Below, piece by piece: positions 47,729 to 56,479 of a stretch of DNA of 64,000 nt. A program made the position numbers and the translations under genes. How positions within the stretch are numbered: position 1 is the first letter of the stretch; each line of letters starts with the position of its first letter. Source of the stretch: Terriglobus albidus (GTDB lineage Bacteria > Acidobacteriota > Terriglobia > Terriglobales > Acidobacteriaceae); the NCBI RefSeq assembly GCF_025685425.1, contig NZ_JAGTAS010000058.1, positions 992,001-1,056,000 of the forward strand. The letters are read 5' to 3'. The notes beneath the pieces are model-generated. The model was not told the origin of the DNA, did no database searches, and saw only the letters and a list, made by a program, of their open reading frames with translations.

Positions 47729-47968
47729 TTCTCTTCCTGCCTTCAGTCACGCTCAAGGCGCAACGGGGATGTTGAAAGCATTACTGCGATGGCTGCAGTG
47801 GATTCGCTGCCCTTCGGCCCACCCCACGGGGATGTTGCAACCATGTCCTGCACCGATAAGACGCCCCAGAGGGGTCCTACGATGCAAGCTTCTTTACAGG
47901 GCGGTGAACGCCCCGTAACAACCTCAGTCTACAGCATCGGGTCCGCTCCGCTATGATGGCTGGTAGCG

Positions 47969-48454
47969 ATGCCCAGCTTTGCCGATAGCGTCTTTCTTTT
48001 CTTCCTGGCCCTGCTCCTCTTTGGGCCCAAGAAGCTGCCGGAACTCGCCCGTCAGCTCGGAAAGCTGATGGCCGAGTTCCGTCGCGCCTCTAATGAGTTC
48101 AAGTATCAGATGGAAGAGGAGTTACGCCTCTCTGAGCAGGCCGAGGAACGTAAGAAACTCGCCGAGCAGGCCAAGGAAGCCGGCCCTGAGGCCGTCAAAC
48201 CCATCGCGACCGAGGGCGACGTAAGCATCATGCCTCCCTCCACCGGTCTGCCGACTCCGGCGGGCTCCACAGAAACGGGAGCTGCTAGCTCCTCCGATCC
48301 GGCTACGCAGACCGAAGTCGATGCGGTCAGCGCCCTCGTAGACTCCGTTCCGGTGGAAACCATCCCTTCGGAGCCGATCCCGCACATTCCTTCCGAGCTG
48401 GACCAGCACCTGGACCCGGCCCACACGCATACCACGCAGGAGAGCCATGGCTGA
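47969..48454 (+). CDS. tatA: Sec-independent protein translocase, TatA/TatB family
   Basis: 161 residues. A short N-terminal membrane helix (FADSVFLFFLALLLFGPKKLPELARQLGKL) has the FGPKKLPEL hinge followed by an amphipathic helix. The long acidic and Pro/Ser/Thr-rich tail (about 95-161) is more like TatB in length, so TatA versus TatB cannot be decided; it may do both. It works with TatC to export folded proteins. It overlaps tatC by 8 bp. A TATGAT at 47952 may be its -10 box. Confidence 0.85.
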   Translation: MPSFADSVFLFFLALLLFGPKKLPELARQLGKLMAEFRRASNEFKYQMEEELRLSEQAEERKKLAEQAKEAGPEAVKPIATEGDVSIMPPSTGLPTPAGSTETGAASSSDPATQTEVDAVSALVDSVPVETIPSEPIPHIPSELDQHLDPAHTHTTQESHG

Positions 48455-49229
48455 CGTCATCGATCGCGCCCGAGCGGCAGTAACGGACCGCGCCGAACTG
48501 CCCGGCATGAGCCTGATGGAGCATCTCGATGAGCTCCGCAAGCGCCTCATCCGAGCCGTCATCTACCTGGTCGTTGGCATGGCCATCGCCTATGCCTTCC
48601 ACGAGCGTCTCTACGACATCGTGCAGAAGCCGCTCACCGACCTGCATCTGAAACTCAACTTCACCCATCCGACCGACGGCCTGAATCTATCGTTGAAGAC
48701 GGCGCTCTACGGCGGAGCTATTCTCGCCGCGCCTTTCATCCTCTACCAGGTATGGCTCTTCATTGCGCCTGGTCTCTATCAGAACGAAAAGAAGTACGTC
48801 ACGCCCTTCATGGTGGCGACGGTAGGGCTCTTCCTGGCCGGCGCATGGTTTGGCTACCGCTGGGTGCTTCCTGAAGGCCTGCGCGTCCTCATCCTCGGCT
48901 TTGGTAAGCAATTCAATCCCATCATCACCATTGAGGACTACACCAACTTTTTCCTTGCGGTGATCCTGGGTCTGGGCGCGTGTTTTGAGCTGCCCGTGCT
49001 CATCTTCTTCCTCGCCCTCTTTGGCATCGTCGACGCCAAATTCCTCTGGAAGAACGTGCGCTACGCCGTCATGATCATCTTCGTCATCGCGGCCGTCATC
49101 TGCCCGACGCCAGATCCATTCGGCATGTGCCTCTTCGCTTCGCCCATGCTGGCGCTCTACTTCCTCTCCATCTTTGTGGCCTACATGGTCCACCCGAAGC
49201 GCCGCGAGGCCAAGGCACAGAAGGCATGA
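48447..49229 (+). CDS. tatC: Sec-independent protein translocase TatC
   Basis: 260 residues with six membrane segments and the family motifs: MSLMEHLDELRKRLIRA near the start, then AGPYQ-like FILYQVWLFIAPGLYQNEKKYV. The Glu of the cytoplasmic signal-binding site (in MEHLDEL) is present. It recognises twin-arginine signal peptides. It overlaps the upstream TatA/B gene and, by ATGA, the downstream peptidase gene, so three proteins are probably translated from one mRNA. Confidence 0.97.
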   Translation: MADVIDRARAAVTDRAELPGMSLMEHLDELRKRLIRAVIYLVVGMAIAYAFHERLYDIVQKPLTDLHLKLNFTHPTDGLNLSLKTALYGGAILAAPFILYQVWLFIAPGLYQNEKKYVTPFMVATVGLFLAGAWFGYRWVLPEGLRVLILGFGKQFNPIITIEDYTNFFLAVILGLGACFELPVLIFFLALFGIVDAKFLWKNVRYAVMIIFVIAAVICPTPDPFGMCLFASPMLALYFLSIFVAYMVHPKRREAKAQKA

Positions 49230-50152
49230 AGTTCGGTCTCGTAGCCCGCGTACTCCTCTCTATTGCGGTGTTTGCCTCCGCGGCAGAGGGGCAGAAGTTC
49301 AGCGGCGCCCGCGCCATGGAGCTGACCCGGCAGTACGTCACCACCAGCGGTCCGCGCTGGCTGGGCTCACCCGGTCATGCCAAAGCCGAAGCCTTCATCA
49401 AGAAGTTCTTCGCGCCTGAGATCGCCAAAGGCCAGTTCGAAGAGGATGCCTTCACGGCCAGCACTCCTGCGGGCTACCTTCCCGGTAAGAACTTCATCGT
49501 GAAGTTTCCCGGCAAGAAGAACGGCATCATCGTCCTCGCCTCGCACTACGAGACCAACTATCCGCTACGCAATATCAACTTCGTCGGAGCCAACGACGGG
49601 GGTGCCACTACCGCTCTCCTGATGGAGATGGCCAATGTGCTCCGCACCCATCCTCCCGAGGGCTACTCCGTATGGCTGCTCTTCGATGACGCGGAAGAAG
49701 CCGTCGGCGATCATTGGGACACGCAGCGCGATGCCCTCTACGGCACCAAGCACATCGCCGCCAAATGGGCGGCCAACGGCACTCTGCCGAAGATCAAGGC
49801 CTTTCTGCTCGCGGACATGTGCGCCGATAAGGACCTGAACATCAACCGCGAAACCAACAGCACCCCATGGCTGCTGGATCTGCTCAAGCAGGCGGCAAAG
49901 AATACCGGTCACTCGAACTCAATCTTCAAACTCGAGTCCGCCGTCGAAGACGATCACCTGCCCTTCAAACAACGCGGCGTGCCCGTCCTCGACATCATCG
50001 ACATCAACTACGGGCCTTCCAGCTTCATGCATCCCGACGGATACCATCACACCGCCGATGACACGCTGGATAAGATCTCGGCCGCGAGCCTGCAGATCTC
50101 CGGCGACCTCTTTGTCGAAATGATCCGGCTCATCAACCAGAGCGGTCACTAA
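49226..50152 (+). CDS. Exported M28-type enzyme, glutaminyl-cyclotransferase-like
   Basis: 308 residues from ATG 49226, which overlaps the tatC stop and begins a signal peptide (LVARVLLSIAVFASAAEGQ). The M28 metal residues are in ASHYET, GANDGGATT, FDDAEEAVGD, DMCADKD and HHTADDT. The wording of these motifs (GANDGGA, FDDAEEA, EDDHLPF) is closer to glutaminyl cyclases than to aminopeptidases, so it may form N-terminal pyroglutamate on exported proteins. That choice is inferred. The link to Tat is translational only; its own signal has no twin Arg. Confidence 0.85.
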   Translation: MKFGLVARVLLSIAVFASAAEGQKFSGARAMELTRQYVTTSGPRWLGSPGHAKAEAFIKKFFAPEIAKGQFEEDAFTASTPAGYLPGKNFIVKFPGKKNGIIVLASHYETNYPLRNINFVGANDGGATTALLMEMANVLRTHPPEGYSVWLLFDDAEEAVGDHWDTQRDALYGTKHIAAKWAANGTLPKIKAFLLADMCADKDLNINRETNSTPWLLDLLKQAAKNTGHSNSIFKLESAVEDDHLPFKQRGVPVLDIIDINYGPSSFMHPDGYHHTADDTLDKISAASLQISGDLFVEMIRLINQSGH

Positions 50153-50157
50153 GGCCG

Positions 50158-51066
50158 ATGAACGAGATCCCTCTCTACGACTGGATCGGCTTCCACGTCT
50201 TCCTGCTGCTGCTCTTTGTCGGGGAGTTCCTCATGCTGCGCCGGAAGCAGACGCCCGCGCGTGCTGTCTGGGCAACTTGCATGTGGATCGGCGCGGCTCT
50301 CGCCTTCGCCGGGTATGTCTGGTACACCCTCGGCAGCCCCTACGATATCGAGTTCATCTCCGGCTACGCCATCGAAGAGTCACTCTCGGTCGACAATCTC
50401 TTCGTCTTCCTTCTGCTCTTCCGCGAATTCAACATCGAAGGTCCGCATCAGCGCCGGGTTCTCTTCTGGGGAATCCTCGGAGCGGTCGTTATGCGCGCCG
50501 GCTTCATCGGCCTCGGCATCGAGCTATTGGAACACTTTGCGTGGGTAACCTACATCTTCGGAGCCTTCCTGCTCTTCGCGGCAGTCCGCCTGTTGATGCC
50601 GCACGGCGAAAAGAAATCCGGCAAACCTGCATGGACGAAGTGGATCGAACGCATCTTTCCTGTCTCGAACAATCAGTCGCATTTCTTTCTGCGTGAACGC
50701 GGGAAACTGCATCTGACGATGCTCTCGTTGGCGTTGATTGCCATCGCCTTCACCGACTTCGTCTTCGCGCTCGACTCCATCCCCGCGGTGCTCTCGATCA
50801 CACGGCATCCGTTCATCGCCTACAGCTCTAATGTGATGGCGGTGATGGGTCTGCGCTCGCTCTACTTCCTGCTGGCGCACCTTCTCGAAAAGCTCGCCTA
50901 CCTGCACTACGGCCTCGCCGCGGTGCTCGGCTTCGCCGCCTTCAAGATGCTCGCCGCCAGTTGGATCGAAGTCTCCGCGCCCCTCTCGCTCGCCATCATC
51001 CTGGGCATGCTTGGCATCACTGTCGTGATCTCATTACTGCTGCCCAAGAAGCACGCTACGGCCTGA
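50158..51066 (+). CDS. TerC/Alx family membrane protein
   Basis: 302 residues and about nine membrane segments. The family signatures are EESLSVDNLFVFLLLFREF (about 75-93) and FTDFVFALDSIPAVLSITRHPFIAYSSNVMAVMGLRSLYF (about 198-237), whose Asp residues are thought to bind metal. TerC/Alx proteins are linked to manganese export, metal loading of exported proteins and tellurite resistance. It is 5 bp after the preceding gene, so it is probably the fourth gene of the tat operon. Metal loading by TerC and protein export by Tat would be a sensible pairing. Confidence 0.92.
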   Translation: MNEIPLYDWIGFHVFLLLLFVGEFLMLRRKQTPARAVWATCMWIGAALAFAGYVWYTLGSPYDIEFISGYAIEESLSVDNLFVFLLLFREFNIEGPHQRRVLFWGILGAVVMRAGFIGLGIELLEHFAWVTYIFGAFLLFAAVRLLMPHGEKKSGKPAWTKWIERIFPVSNNQSHFFLRERGKLHLTMLSLALIAIAFTDFVFALDSIPAVLSITRHPFIAYSSNVMAVMGLRSLYFLLAHLLEKLAYLHYGLAAVLGFAAFKMLAASWIEVSAPLSLAIILGMLGITVVISLLLPKKHATA

Positions 51067-51088
51067 GACTGCACGACTTTCAAAGCTT

Positions 51089-51357
51089 GTCATCCTGAGC
51101 GTAGCGAAGGACCTGCTTTTGCGGCTGCACGCGGTGCAGCCAATTCGCACCGCAGGTGCGAACGCCTTGCTTAAGGGCACGGCTTCTAGCCGTGCCATAC
51201 AAACGTCAATCGAGATAGCGGTTTTAACCGCTGAGGGCAATCTATCCCCAGAAACATGCCCTCAGTGGCTAAAGCCACTTCTCTTTCCGAGTCTTCTACG
51301 GGACGGCTGAAAGCCGTCCCCTTAAGCAAGGCATTCGCGCATTGCGCGAACGAAAGC
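51089..51357 (+). repeat. Family B multi-hairpin element, copy 1
   Basis: It fills the 366-bp gap 51067-51432. It starts with the GTCATCCTGAGCG repeat, then hairpins: GGCTGCAC/GTGCAGCC (51123-51141), TTCGCACC/GGTGCGAA (51144-51162), GGCACGGCT/AGCCGTGCC (51176-51196), AGCGGTT/AACCGCT (51217-51232), TGAGGGCA/TGCCCTCA (51232-51264), AGTGGCT/AGCCACT (51264-51279), GGGACGGCT/AGCCGTCCC (51300-51320) and TTCGCGC/GCGCGAA. An outer stem GCCTTGCTTAAGGG (51164-51177) / CCCTTAAGCAAGGC (51319-51332) encloses most of them. Compare copy 2 at 61494. Confidence 0.8.
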
Positions 51358-51432
51358 AATCGACAAGACACTCGCACTTGATTTCTTAATTCGTCCAGGC
51401 GTTGTGAGCGTTCACCCCGATGGTGATCTCAT

Positions 51433-53010
51433 CTACTCAAACCCAACCCCACCATCCCGCAACACCGAGTGCTTCCCAAACCGCACATCGTCCCGCTGCG
51501 GAAAATCATTCCGGAAGTGCGCCCCGCGGCTCTCCTCGCGCGCAAGCGCCGAAGCCACGATCATCGTCGCGATCGCATGGAGATTGCGAGCCTCAACAGA
51601 TCGCCGCCCATTTCCTGCAGGCAACGCCATCGCATCAAGCTCAGCTTTTGCCTCACGCAATCGCTCTGCATCGCGCAGCAACCCGGCCTTCTCCCACATC
51701 AATGCACGCAGATGCGCGATCCAGGTTTCAACATCTCCCGCATCGCTGCCGGCTCGAACCGCCGCCGGAACAACCGGCTTCGAAGCCACCGGAGCACCAC
51801 ACTCCTCGACCATCGCCTCCGCCGCCAGAGCTCCAAAGACCAGCCCCTCTAACAGAGAATTGCTCGCCAGACGATTGGCTCCATGCACGCCCGTGCACGC
51901 ACACTCACCTGCCGCATACAACCCTGCCAGCGAGGTCCGTCCATGCGTATCCGTACGCACACCGCCCATCAGGTAATGGGCAGCCGGCCGCACAGGTATC
52001 AGATCCCGTCCCAGCTCAAGTCCATATTTCTCCAGAAACGCCGATATGCCTGGGAAACGAGCCTTCAGGTCTTTCTGCACATGACGCATGTCGAGATAGA
52101 CCTCGCCCGTCACGTCCTCGCGCGTAATCGCGCGTGCCACTACATCACGCGGCGCAAGCTCCGCCAGCTTGTGATACCGCGGCATGAAACGCTCGCCTGC
52201 TGCGTTGCGCAGATGCGCCCCCTCACCGCGTAGCGCCTCCGACAGCAGAAAGCGTGGTGCGCCTCTCCGCGAAAAGGCCGTGGGATGAAACTGATAGAAC
52301 TCCATATCGCTGATCGCCGCACCCGCGCGCCAAGCCATCGCAATGCCGTCGCCCGTCGCCACTGCCGGATTCGTCGTATCGCTGTAAACCTGTCCCGCGC
52401 CGCCGGAGGCCAGCAGCACCGCACAGGCCTCCACGGCACGCATCTCACCCTGCGCATCTTCCAACATCACACCGCAGATGCGTCCCGTATCGGCGCGCAG
52501 CAGATCGACCGTCGTGACAAACTCACGCACTTCAATGCGTGAATTCGCCGTCACCATCCGCAGCAGCGATCGGGCAATCTCCCAGCCTGTAGCGTCACCA
52601 TGCGCATGCAGAATGCGCGATCGTGAATGCGCGCCCTCACGAGTCCGCATCAGCTCGCCCTGTTCGCGATCGAACTCCGTGCCCCATGCCAGCAGCTCAT
52701 CCACGCGCGCCGGCCCTTGCGCCACCAGCACCTGAGCGGCTTCGCGGTTCACCAGGCCATCGCCCGCCATCACCGTGTCATCCAGATGCTCGGCGACGTC
52801 CTCGGCGCCGCCCATAGCCACGGCAATACCGCCCTGTGCATAGGCCGTGTTCGACTCGGCCATCTTTTCCTTCGTCACTACCAGCACGCTGCCGGCCTTC
52901 GCCAGCGTCATCGCTGCCCGAAGTCCGGCGATTCCAGCACCCACTACAACAAAGTCAAAACGTTCCCCGGCACTCACCCTCACAGGGTACGCTTCTGATC
53001 GCGATACCAT
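51433..53010 (-). CDS. nadB: L-aspartate oxidase NadB
   Basis: 525 residues from ATG 53010; a GTG about 17 codons later is possible, since the FAD motif VVVGAGIAGLRAAMTLAKAG begins near residue 22. Other conserved parts: ESNTAYAQGGIAVAMG, LLASGGAGQVYSDTTNPAVATGDGIAMAWRAGA, FHPTAFS, ALRGEGAHLRN and HYLMGGVRTDTHGRTSLAGLYAAGECACTGVHGANRLASNSLLEGLVFG. It oxidises aspartate to iminoaspartate for NadA. Its start is only 6 bp from the divergent aroB start. The reading frame stays open far upstream, but that part is antisense to aroB. Confidence 0.95.
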   Translation of the reverse strand: MVSRSEAYPVRVSAGERFDFVVVGAGIAGLRAAMTLAKAGSVLVVTKEKMAESNTAYAQGGIAVAMGGAEDVAEHLDDTVMAGDGLVNREAAQVLVAQGPARVDELLAWGTEFDREQGELMRTREGAHSRSRILHAHGDATGWEIARSLLRMVTANSRIEVREFVTTVDLLRADTGRICGVMLEDAQGEMRAVEACAVLLASGGAGQVYSDTTNPAVATGDGIAMAWRAGAAISDMEFYQFHPTAFSRRGAPRFLLSEALRGEGAHLRNAAGERFMPRYHKLAELAPRDVVARAITREDVTGEVYLDMRHVQKDLKARFPGISAFLEKYGLELGRDLIPVRPAAHYLMGGVRTDTHGRTSLAGLYAAGECACTGVHGANRLASNSLLEGLVFGALAAEAMVEECGAPVASKPVVPAAVRAGSDAGDVETWIAHLRALMWEKAGLLRDAERLREAKAELDAMALPAGNGRRSVEARNLHAIATMIVASALAREESRGAHFRNDFPQRDDVRFGKHSVLRDGGVGFE

Positions 53011-53016
53011 AAAGCT

Positions 53017-54123
53017 GTGCCAGTTATCGCAGTAAATACGCCTACAGCGAACTACAACGTCGTCATCGGCCGCGGCCTTCTGCCAACGCTCTCCCGCCGC
53101 ATCGCCAAACTCACCGGTTCTCCGGCAACCCGGCTCTTCGTCGTCACGACTCCCGAGATCTGGAAGCTGTGGCAGCGCAAGTTCCTCGCCTCCTTCCCCA
53201 AGGACGCAAAGCCGGTTGTGCTGCTGCATCCCTCCGGTGAATCGCACAAGCGCTTCGCCGCGGTCGAGAGCCTTCTGGAGCAGCTCGCCGAGAATAAAGC
53301 CGATCGCGACGCCGTGCTCATCGCCCTGGGCGGCGGCGTTGTCGGGGACATCACCGGCTTCCTGGCAGCGATCTACATGCGCGGCATCCGCTTCATCCAG
53401 GTGCCCACCACGCTGCTCGCACAGGTGGACTCCTCGGTAGGCGGCAAGACCGGCGTCAATCTGCGTGCCGGCAAAAACCTCGTCGGCAGCTTCCATCAGC
53501 CGCTCGGGGTCTTCATCGATATCGACATCCTCAAGACTTTGCCACCTTCCGAGCTGCGCGCCGGCCTGCAGGAATCCGTAAAAGCCGGCGTCATTCGCAC
53601 GCCGCGCCTCTTCCGCTACATGGAATCGGAATCGAAGGCCATTCTGAAAGGCGATCCCAAAGCTCTCGAAAAGGTCGTCACCGCTTCCGTAAAGATGAAG
53701 GCAGAGGTCGTCGGCATCGACGAGCGCGAGAACGGCCTGCGCATGATTCTCAACTTCGGTCACACGCTCGGCCACGCCATCGAAGCCGCTACGAAGTACA
53801 AGCAGCTCCTGCACGGCCAGGCCATCGCCTGGGGCATGATCGCCGCCACCCTCATCGCGGTGGAACGCGGCATACTCGCCGAAGCTGACGGCACACGCAT
53901 CGTCAATACCGTGCTTGCCTACGGTCCCATTCCGAAGTTCCGCGCGTCGGCGCAGCAGATCGTCGATCTCACCGGCTCCGACAAGAAGAACCGCTCCGGC
54001 CAGCGCCGCTTCATCCTTCCCATCTCCATCGGCAAGGTACAGATCGTCACCGACGTTACCGAAGCCGAGATGCTGCACGCCACCGAGCAGACGCTCAAAC
54101 TCATGCAGGAGCGAGGAGCATGA
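53017..54123 (+). CDS. aroB: 3-dehydroquinate synthase
   Basis: 368 residues from GTG 53017. NAD and metal site motifs: LLHPSGESHKRFAAVESLLEQLAENKADRDAVLIALGGGVVGDITGFLAAIYMRGIRFIQVPTTLLAQVDSSVGGKTGVNL and NFGHTLGHAIEA with the zinc-binding Glu and His residues. It converts DAHP to 3-dehydroquinate in the shikimate pathway. It overlaps the next gene (ATGA), which makes a quinone precursor methyltransferase; both belong to routes using chorismate. Confidence 0.97.
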   Translation: MPVIAVNTPTANYNVVIGRGLLPTLSRRIAKLTGSPATRLFVVTTPEIWKLWQRKFLASFPKDAKPVVLLHPSGESHKRFAAVESLLEQLAENKADRDAVLIALGGGVVGDITGFLAAIYMRGIRFIQVPTTLLAQVDSSVGGKTGVNLRAGKNLVGSFHQPLGVFIDIDILKTLPPSELRAGLQESVKAGVIRTPRLFRYMESESKAILKGDPKALEKVVTASVKMKAEVVGIDERENGLRMILNFGHTLGHAIEAATKYKQLLHGQAIAWGMIAATLIAVERGILAEADGTRIVNTVLAYGPIPKFRASAQQIVDLTGSDKKNRSGQRRFILPISIGKVQIVTDVTEAEMLHATEQTLKLMQERGA

Positions 54124-54863
54124 GCGCAACCGGAGCGCAACCCGGAGAGAACATGACCGAGCAGCAGGCCGCAGCGGCCGTGCAGCAGATGTTCGACTCC
54201 ATCGCGCCGAAGTACGACCTGCTCAACCATGTGCTCTCCGCCGGTATCGACCGCCGCTGGTGGCGCCGTTGTGCCACCACCTTCCGCGACGTTCTTGCCA
54301 AACCTGAGTCCGTGGTCCTCGATCTCTGCTGCGGCACCGGCGATATGACCTCAGCGCTACTCGCGCTTCGTCCCTCGCCCGCCGAGCAGATGATGGCCGT
54401 CGACTTTTCGCACGAGATGATCACCCGGGGCATCGAGAAGCATCGCGGACACAACGTCTGCTTCATCGAAGCCGACGCGCTCAACCTGCCGATGTCCGAT
54501 CACTCTTTCGACCTTGTTGTCTCCGCCTTCGGCTTCCGCAATCTCGCCAACTACGATGCCGGCCTGCGCGAGATCGCACGCGTGCTCAAACCCGGCGGAC
54601 AGATCGGCATTCTCGACTTCAACCAACCCGGCGGCCCTATCGGCAAACTCTACGCCTTCTATTTCCGCCGCGTGCTGCCGGCCATCGGCGCAGCCATCTC
54701 CCGCAGCGCGTCCGCATATGCCTATCTCCCAGCATCTGTAGGCCGTTTCCCCAAGCCACCCGAGATGCTCCGCAAGATGGAAGCCGCCGGATATACCCAC
54801 ACCACCTGGACCCCTTACACCTTCGGCATCGCCGGCCTCTATCGCGGAACCAAATCGGAGTAA
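54120..54863 (+). CDS. menG: Demethylmenaquinone / ubiquinone methyltransferase
   Basis: 247 residues. The UbiE/MenG signature is clear: VQQMFDSIAPKYDLLNHVLSAGIDRRWWR, SAM loop VLDLCCGTGDM, DFSHEMI, VSAFGFRNLANYDAGLREIARVLKPGG and YLPASVGRFPKPPEM. It methylates demethylmenaquinol (and ubiquinone precursors in species that make both). Menaquinone is the expected quinone for Acidobacteriota, hence MenG, also called UbiE. It is translationally coupled to aroB. Confidence 0.94.
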   Translation: MSATGAQPGENMTEQQAAAAVQQMFDSIAPKYDLLNHVLSAGIDRRWWRRCATTFRDVLAKPESVVLDLCCGTGDMTSALLALRPSPAEQMMAVDFSHEMITRGIEKHRGHNVCFIEADALNLPMSDHSFDLVVSAFGFRNLANYDAGLREIARVLKPGGQIGILDFNQPGGPIGKLYAFYFRRVLPAIGAAISRSASAYAYLPASVGRFPKPPEMLRKMEAAGYTHTTWTPYTFGIAGLYRGTKSE

Positions 54864-54877
54864 GCTAGAAGTCCCAG

Positions 54878-56305
54878 ATGCCTGCAGCGGTCCAACCAAT
54901 ATCCTCCACCGCCCAGCAGGCCGAAAAACGCCGCGCTGCACTCAGCTCCGTCCTGGCGGCAGCCGGCATCACCGCTCTCAAACTGATCGCCGGTCTCCTG
55001 ACCCACTCCCTGGGCATGCTCAGCGAAGCTGCGCACTCCGGCCTCGATCTCGCCGCTGCCGGCATCACGCTCTTTTCCGTGCAGGTCTCAGATAAGCCGG
55101 CAGATGAAGATCACAACTTCGGTCATGGCAAGATCGAGAATCTCTCGGCCTTCTTCGAGATCTTCCTCATGGGCGCATCCTGTCTCTGGATTGTGCTCGA
55201 AGCTGTCCGCCGCCTGCTGCACCCGGTCGAGATCCATAACGGCATCTGGCCCATCCTCGTCCTGCTGCTCTCCATTGCTGTCGACTACGGCCGCTCCCGT
55301 CATCTCTTCCGTGTCGCCAAGGAGTCCGGCTCGCAGGCCCTCGAGGCGGATGCACTGCACTTCAGCACCGATATCTGGTCCTCGGTCGCTGTGCTTCTTG
55401 GCCTTATCGCAACCTGGGCGGGAGCTCACTTCAACATCGCCTGGCTGCATCGCGCCGACTCCGTTGCAGCTCTCCTCGTCTCCGCGATCATCCTGCAGGT
55501 TAGTTACCGCCTCGCTCGCCGCACTCTCGACGACCTGATGGACGCGACACCCACGGAAACCAGACGTGAGCTCATCCGCGCCATTGCTCAGGTTCCTGAC
55601 GTTCTCTCTGTCGACCGGGTACGCGTGCGCCGCGCAGGATCAGAACACTTTGTCGACCTGACCCTGGCGCTTCCCCGTAACCTGACCTTCCAGCGTGCCG
55701 AACAGGTCACCAAAGGTGCGCGAGCCGCCGTACAGCGTATCCTGCCGGGCGCCGATATCGACATTAATACGGTACCCACCGCCTCTGAGTCTGAATCGGT
55801 CTTCGACCGTGTCAAAGCGGTAGCCGCGCGCCGCAATCTCAGCATTCACGATCTCAGTGTCCGTGAGATCAAGGACAAGCTCTACATCGAGCTCCACCTT
55901 GAAGTCCCCGAGATCATGCACCTACGTGCCGCCCACGATTTGGTTACTAAGCTCGAGAGCGAGATGCGCCGCGAAGAACCCCGTATCGCCAATATCCTCA
56001 CCCACATTGAAAGTGAGCCCGCAACCATCGAGCATACGGACGCCGTCGCCCGCGACACGCAGCTCGAACGCGGCCTGCGCCTCGCCGCACAGGAGTTCCC
56101 GCAGATCCTGGATATCCACGATGTTCTGGTCACCCGCACCGGCGATCACCTGCAGATCAGCTGCCATTGCACGCTGCCCGACGATCTGCCGATGTCAGAG
56201 GTGCATGCCATCATCACCGAGGTGGAAAGCCGTATGAAGCGCCTGCACCCCGAGGTCTCGCGCGTGTTGATCCATCCCGAGCCGGCAACCGACAACCGCC
56301 GTTGA
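54878..56305 (+). CDS. Cation diffusion facilitator transporter with three C-terminal modules
   Basis: 475 residues, against about 300 for a usual CDF protein. The membrane part (about 25-215) has the metal sites SEAAHSGLDLAAAG and HFSTDIWSS and the loop DHNFGHGKIENLSAFFE. After it come three successive dimerisation-like alpha/beta modules: about 225-305 (DVLSVDRVRVRRAGSEHFVDLTLAL), 305-385 (HDLSVREIKDKLYIELHLEV) and 388-470 (LDIHDVLVTRTGDHLQISCHCTL). It exports divalent metal such as zinc or iron against protons. It is 14 bp after menG. Confidence 0.93.
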   Translation: MPAAVQPISSTAQQAEKRRAALSSVLAAAGITALKLIAGLLTHSLGMLSEAAHSGLDLAAAGITLFSVQVSDKPADEDHNFGHGKIENLSAFFEIFLMGASCLWIVLEAVRRLLHPVEIHNGIWPILVLLLSIAVDYGRSRHLFRVAKESGSQALEADALHFSTDIWSSVAVLLGLIATWAGAHFNIAWLHRADSVAALLVSAIILQVSYRLARRTLDDLMDATPTETRRELIRAIAQVPDVLSVDRVRVRRAGSEHFVDLTLALPRNLTFQRAEQVTKGARAAVQRILPGADIDINTVPTASESESVFDRVKAVAARRNLSIHDLSVREIKDKLYIELHLEVPEIMHLRAAHDLVTKLESEMRREEPRIANILTHIESEPATIEHTDAVARDTQLERGLRLAAQEFPQILDIHDVLVTRTGDHLQISCHCTLPDDLPMSEVHAIITEVESRMKRLHPEVSRVLIHPEPATDNRR

Positions 56306-56324
56306 TCGCGCACTGAGCTGCGTG

Positions 56325-56468
56325 GCTGTATCCTGCCCCAAGGGGGCATTTTCCCTGTAGGTGTAGAGTAGGGCTTCCGCATCTATGGGCGTTTTCCGCA
56401 AAGAAAACGCCGCTGCACTCCTCTTTAGAGATACCGAGGAACAGGGAAAACGCTCTAGCTGTATCCTG
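56325..56468. mobile_element. MITE-like element, copy 2, with 11-bp direct repeats at both ends
   Basis: The element is about 56336-56458 (123 bp) with terminal inverted repeats of the form GCATTTTCCCTGT / ACAGGGAAAACGC. GCTGTATCCTG occurs immediately before (56325-56335) and at its other end (56458-56468), as expected of a target-site duplication. The interior (agggcttccgcatctatggg, cgccgctgcactcc) matches 14403-14518 in reverse complement. Confidence 0.75.
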
Positions 56469-56479
56469 AGCTGCATACC

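Noticed and set aside
46649-47956. A 435-residue open frame on the plus strand
   Set aside because: It is antisense to nadA, with composition typical of a shadow frame.
51089-51357. A series of palindromes that could be taken for a CRISPR-like array
   Set aside because: The units are different hairpins without constant repeat and spacer lengths, and no cas gene is present.
53011-54129. The nadB reading frame remains open upstream for over 1,100 bases, giving an apparent 898-residue protein
   Set aside because: The upstream part is antisense to aroB, which is a complete, well-conserved gene. The FAD-binding N-terminus of NadB fixes its start near 53010.
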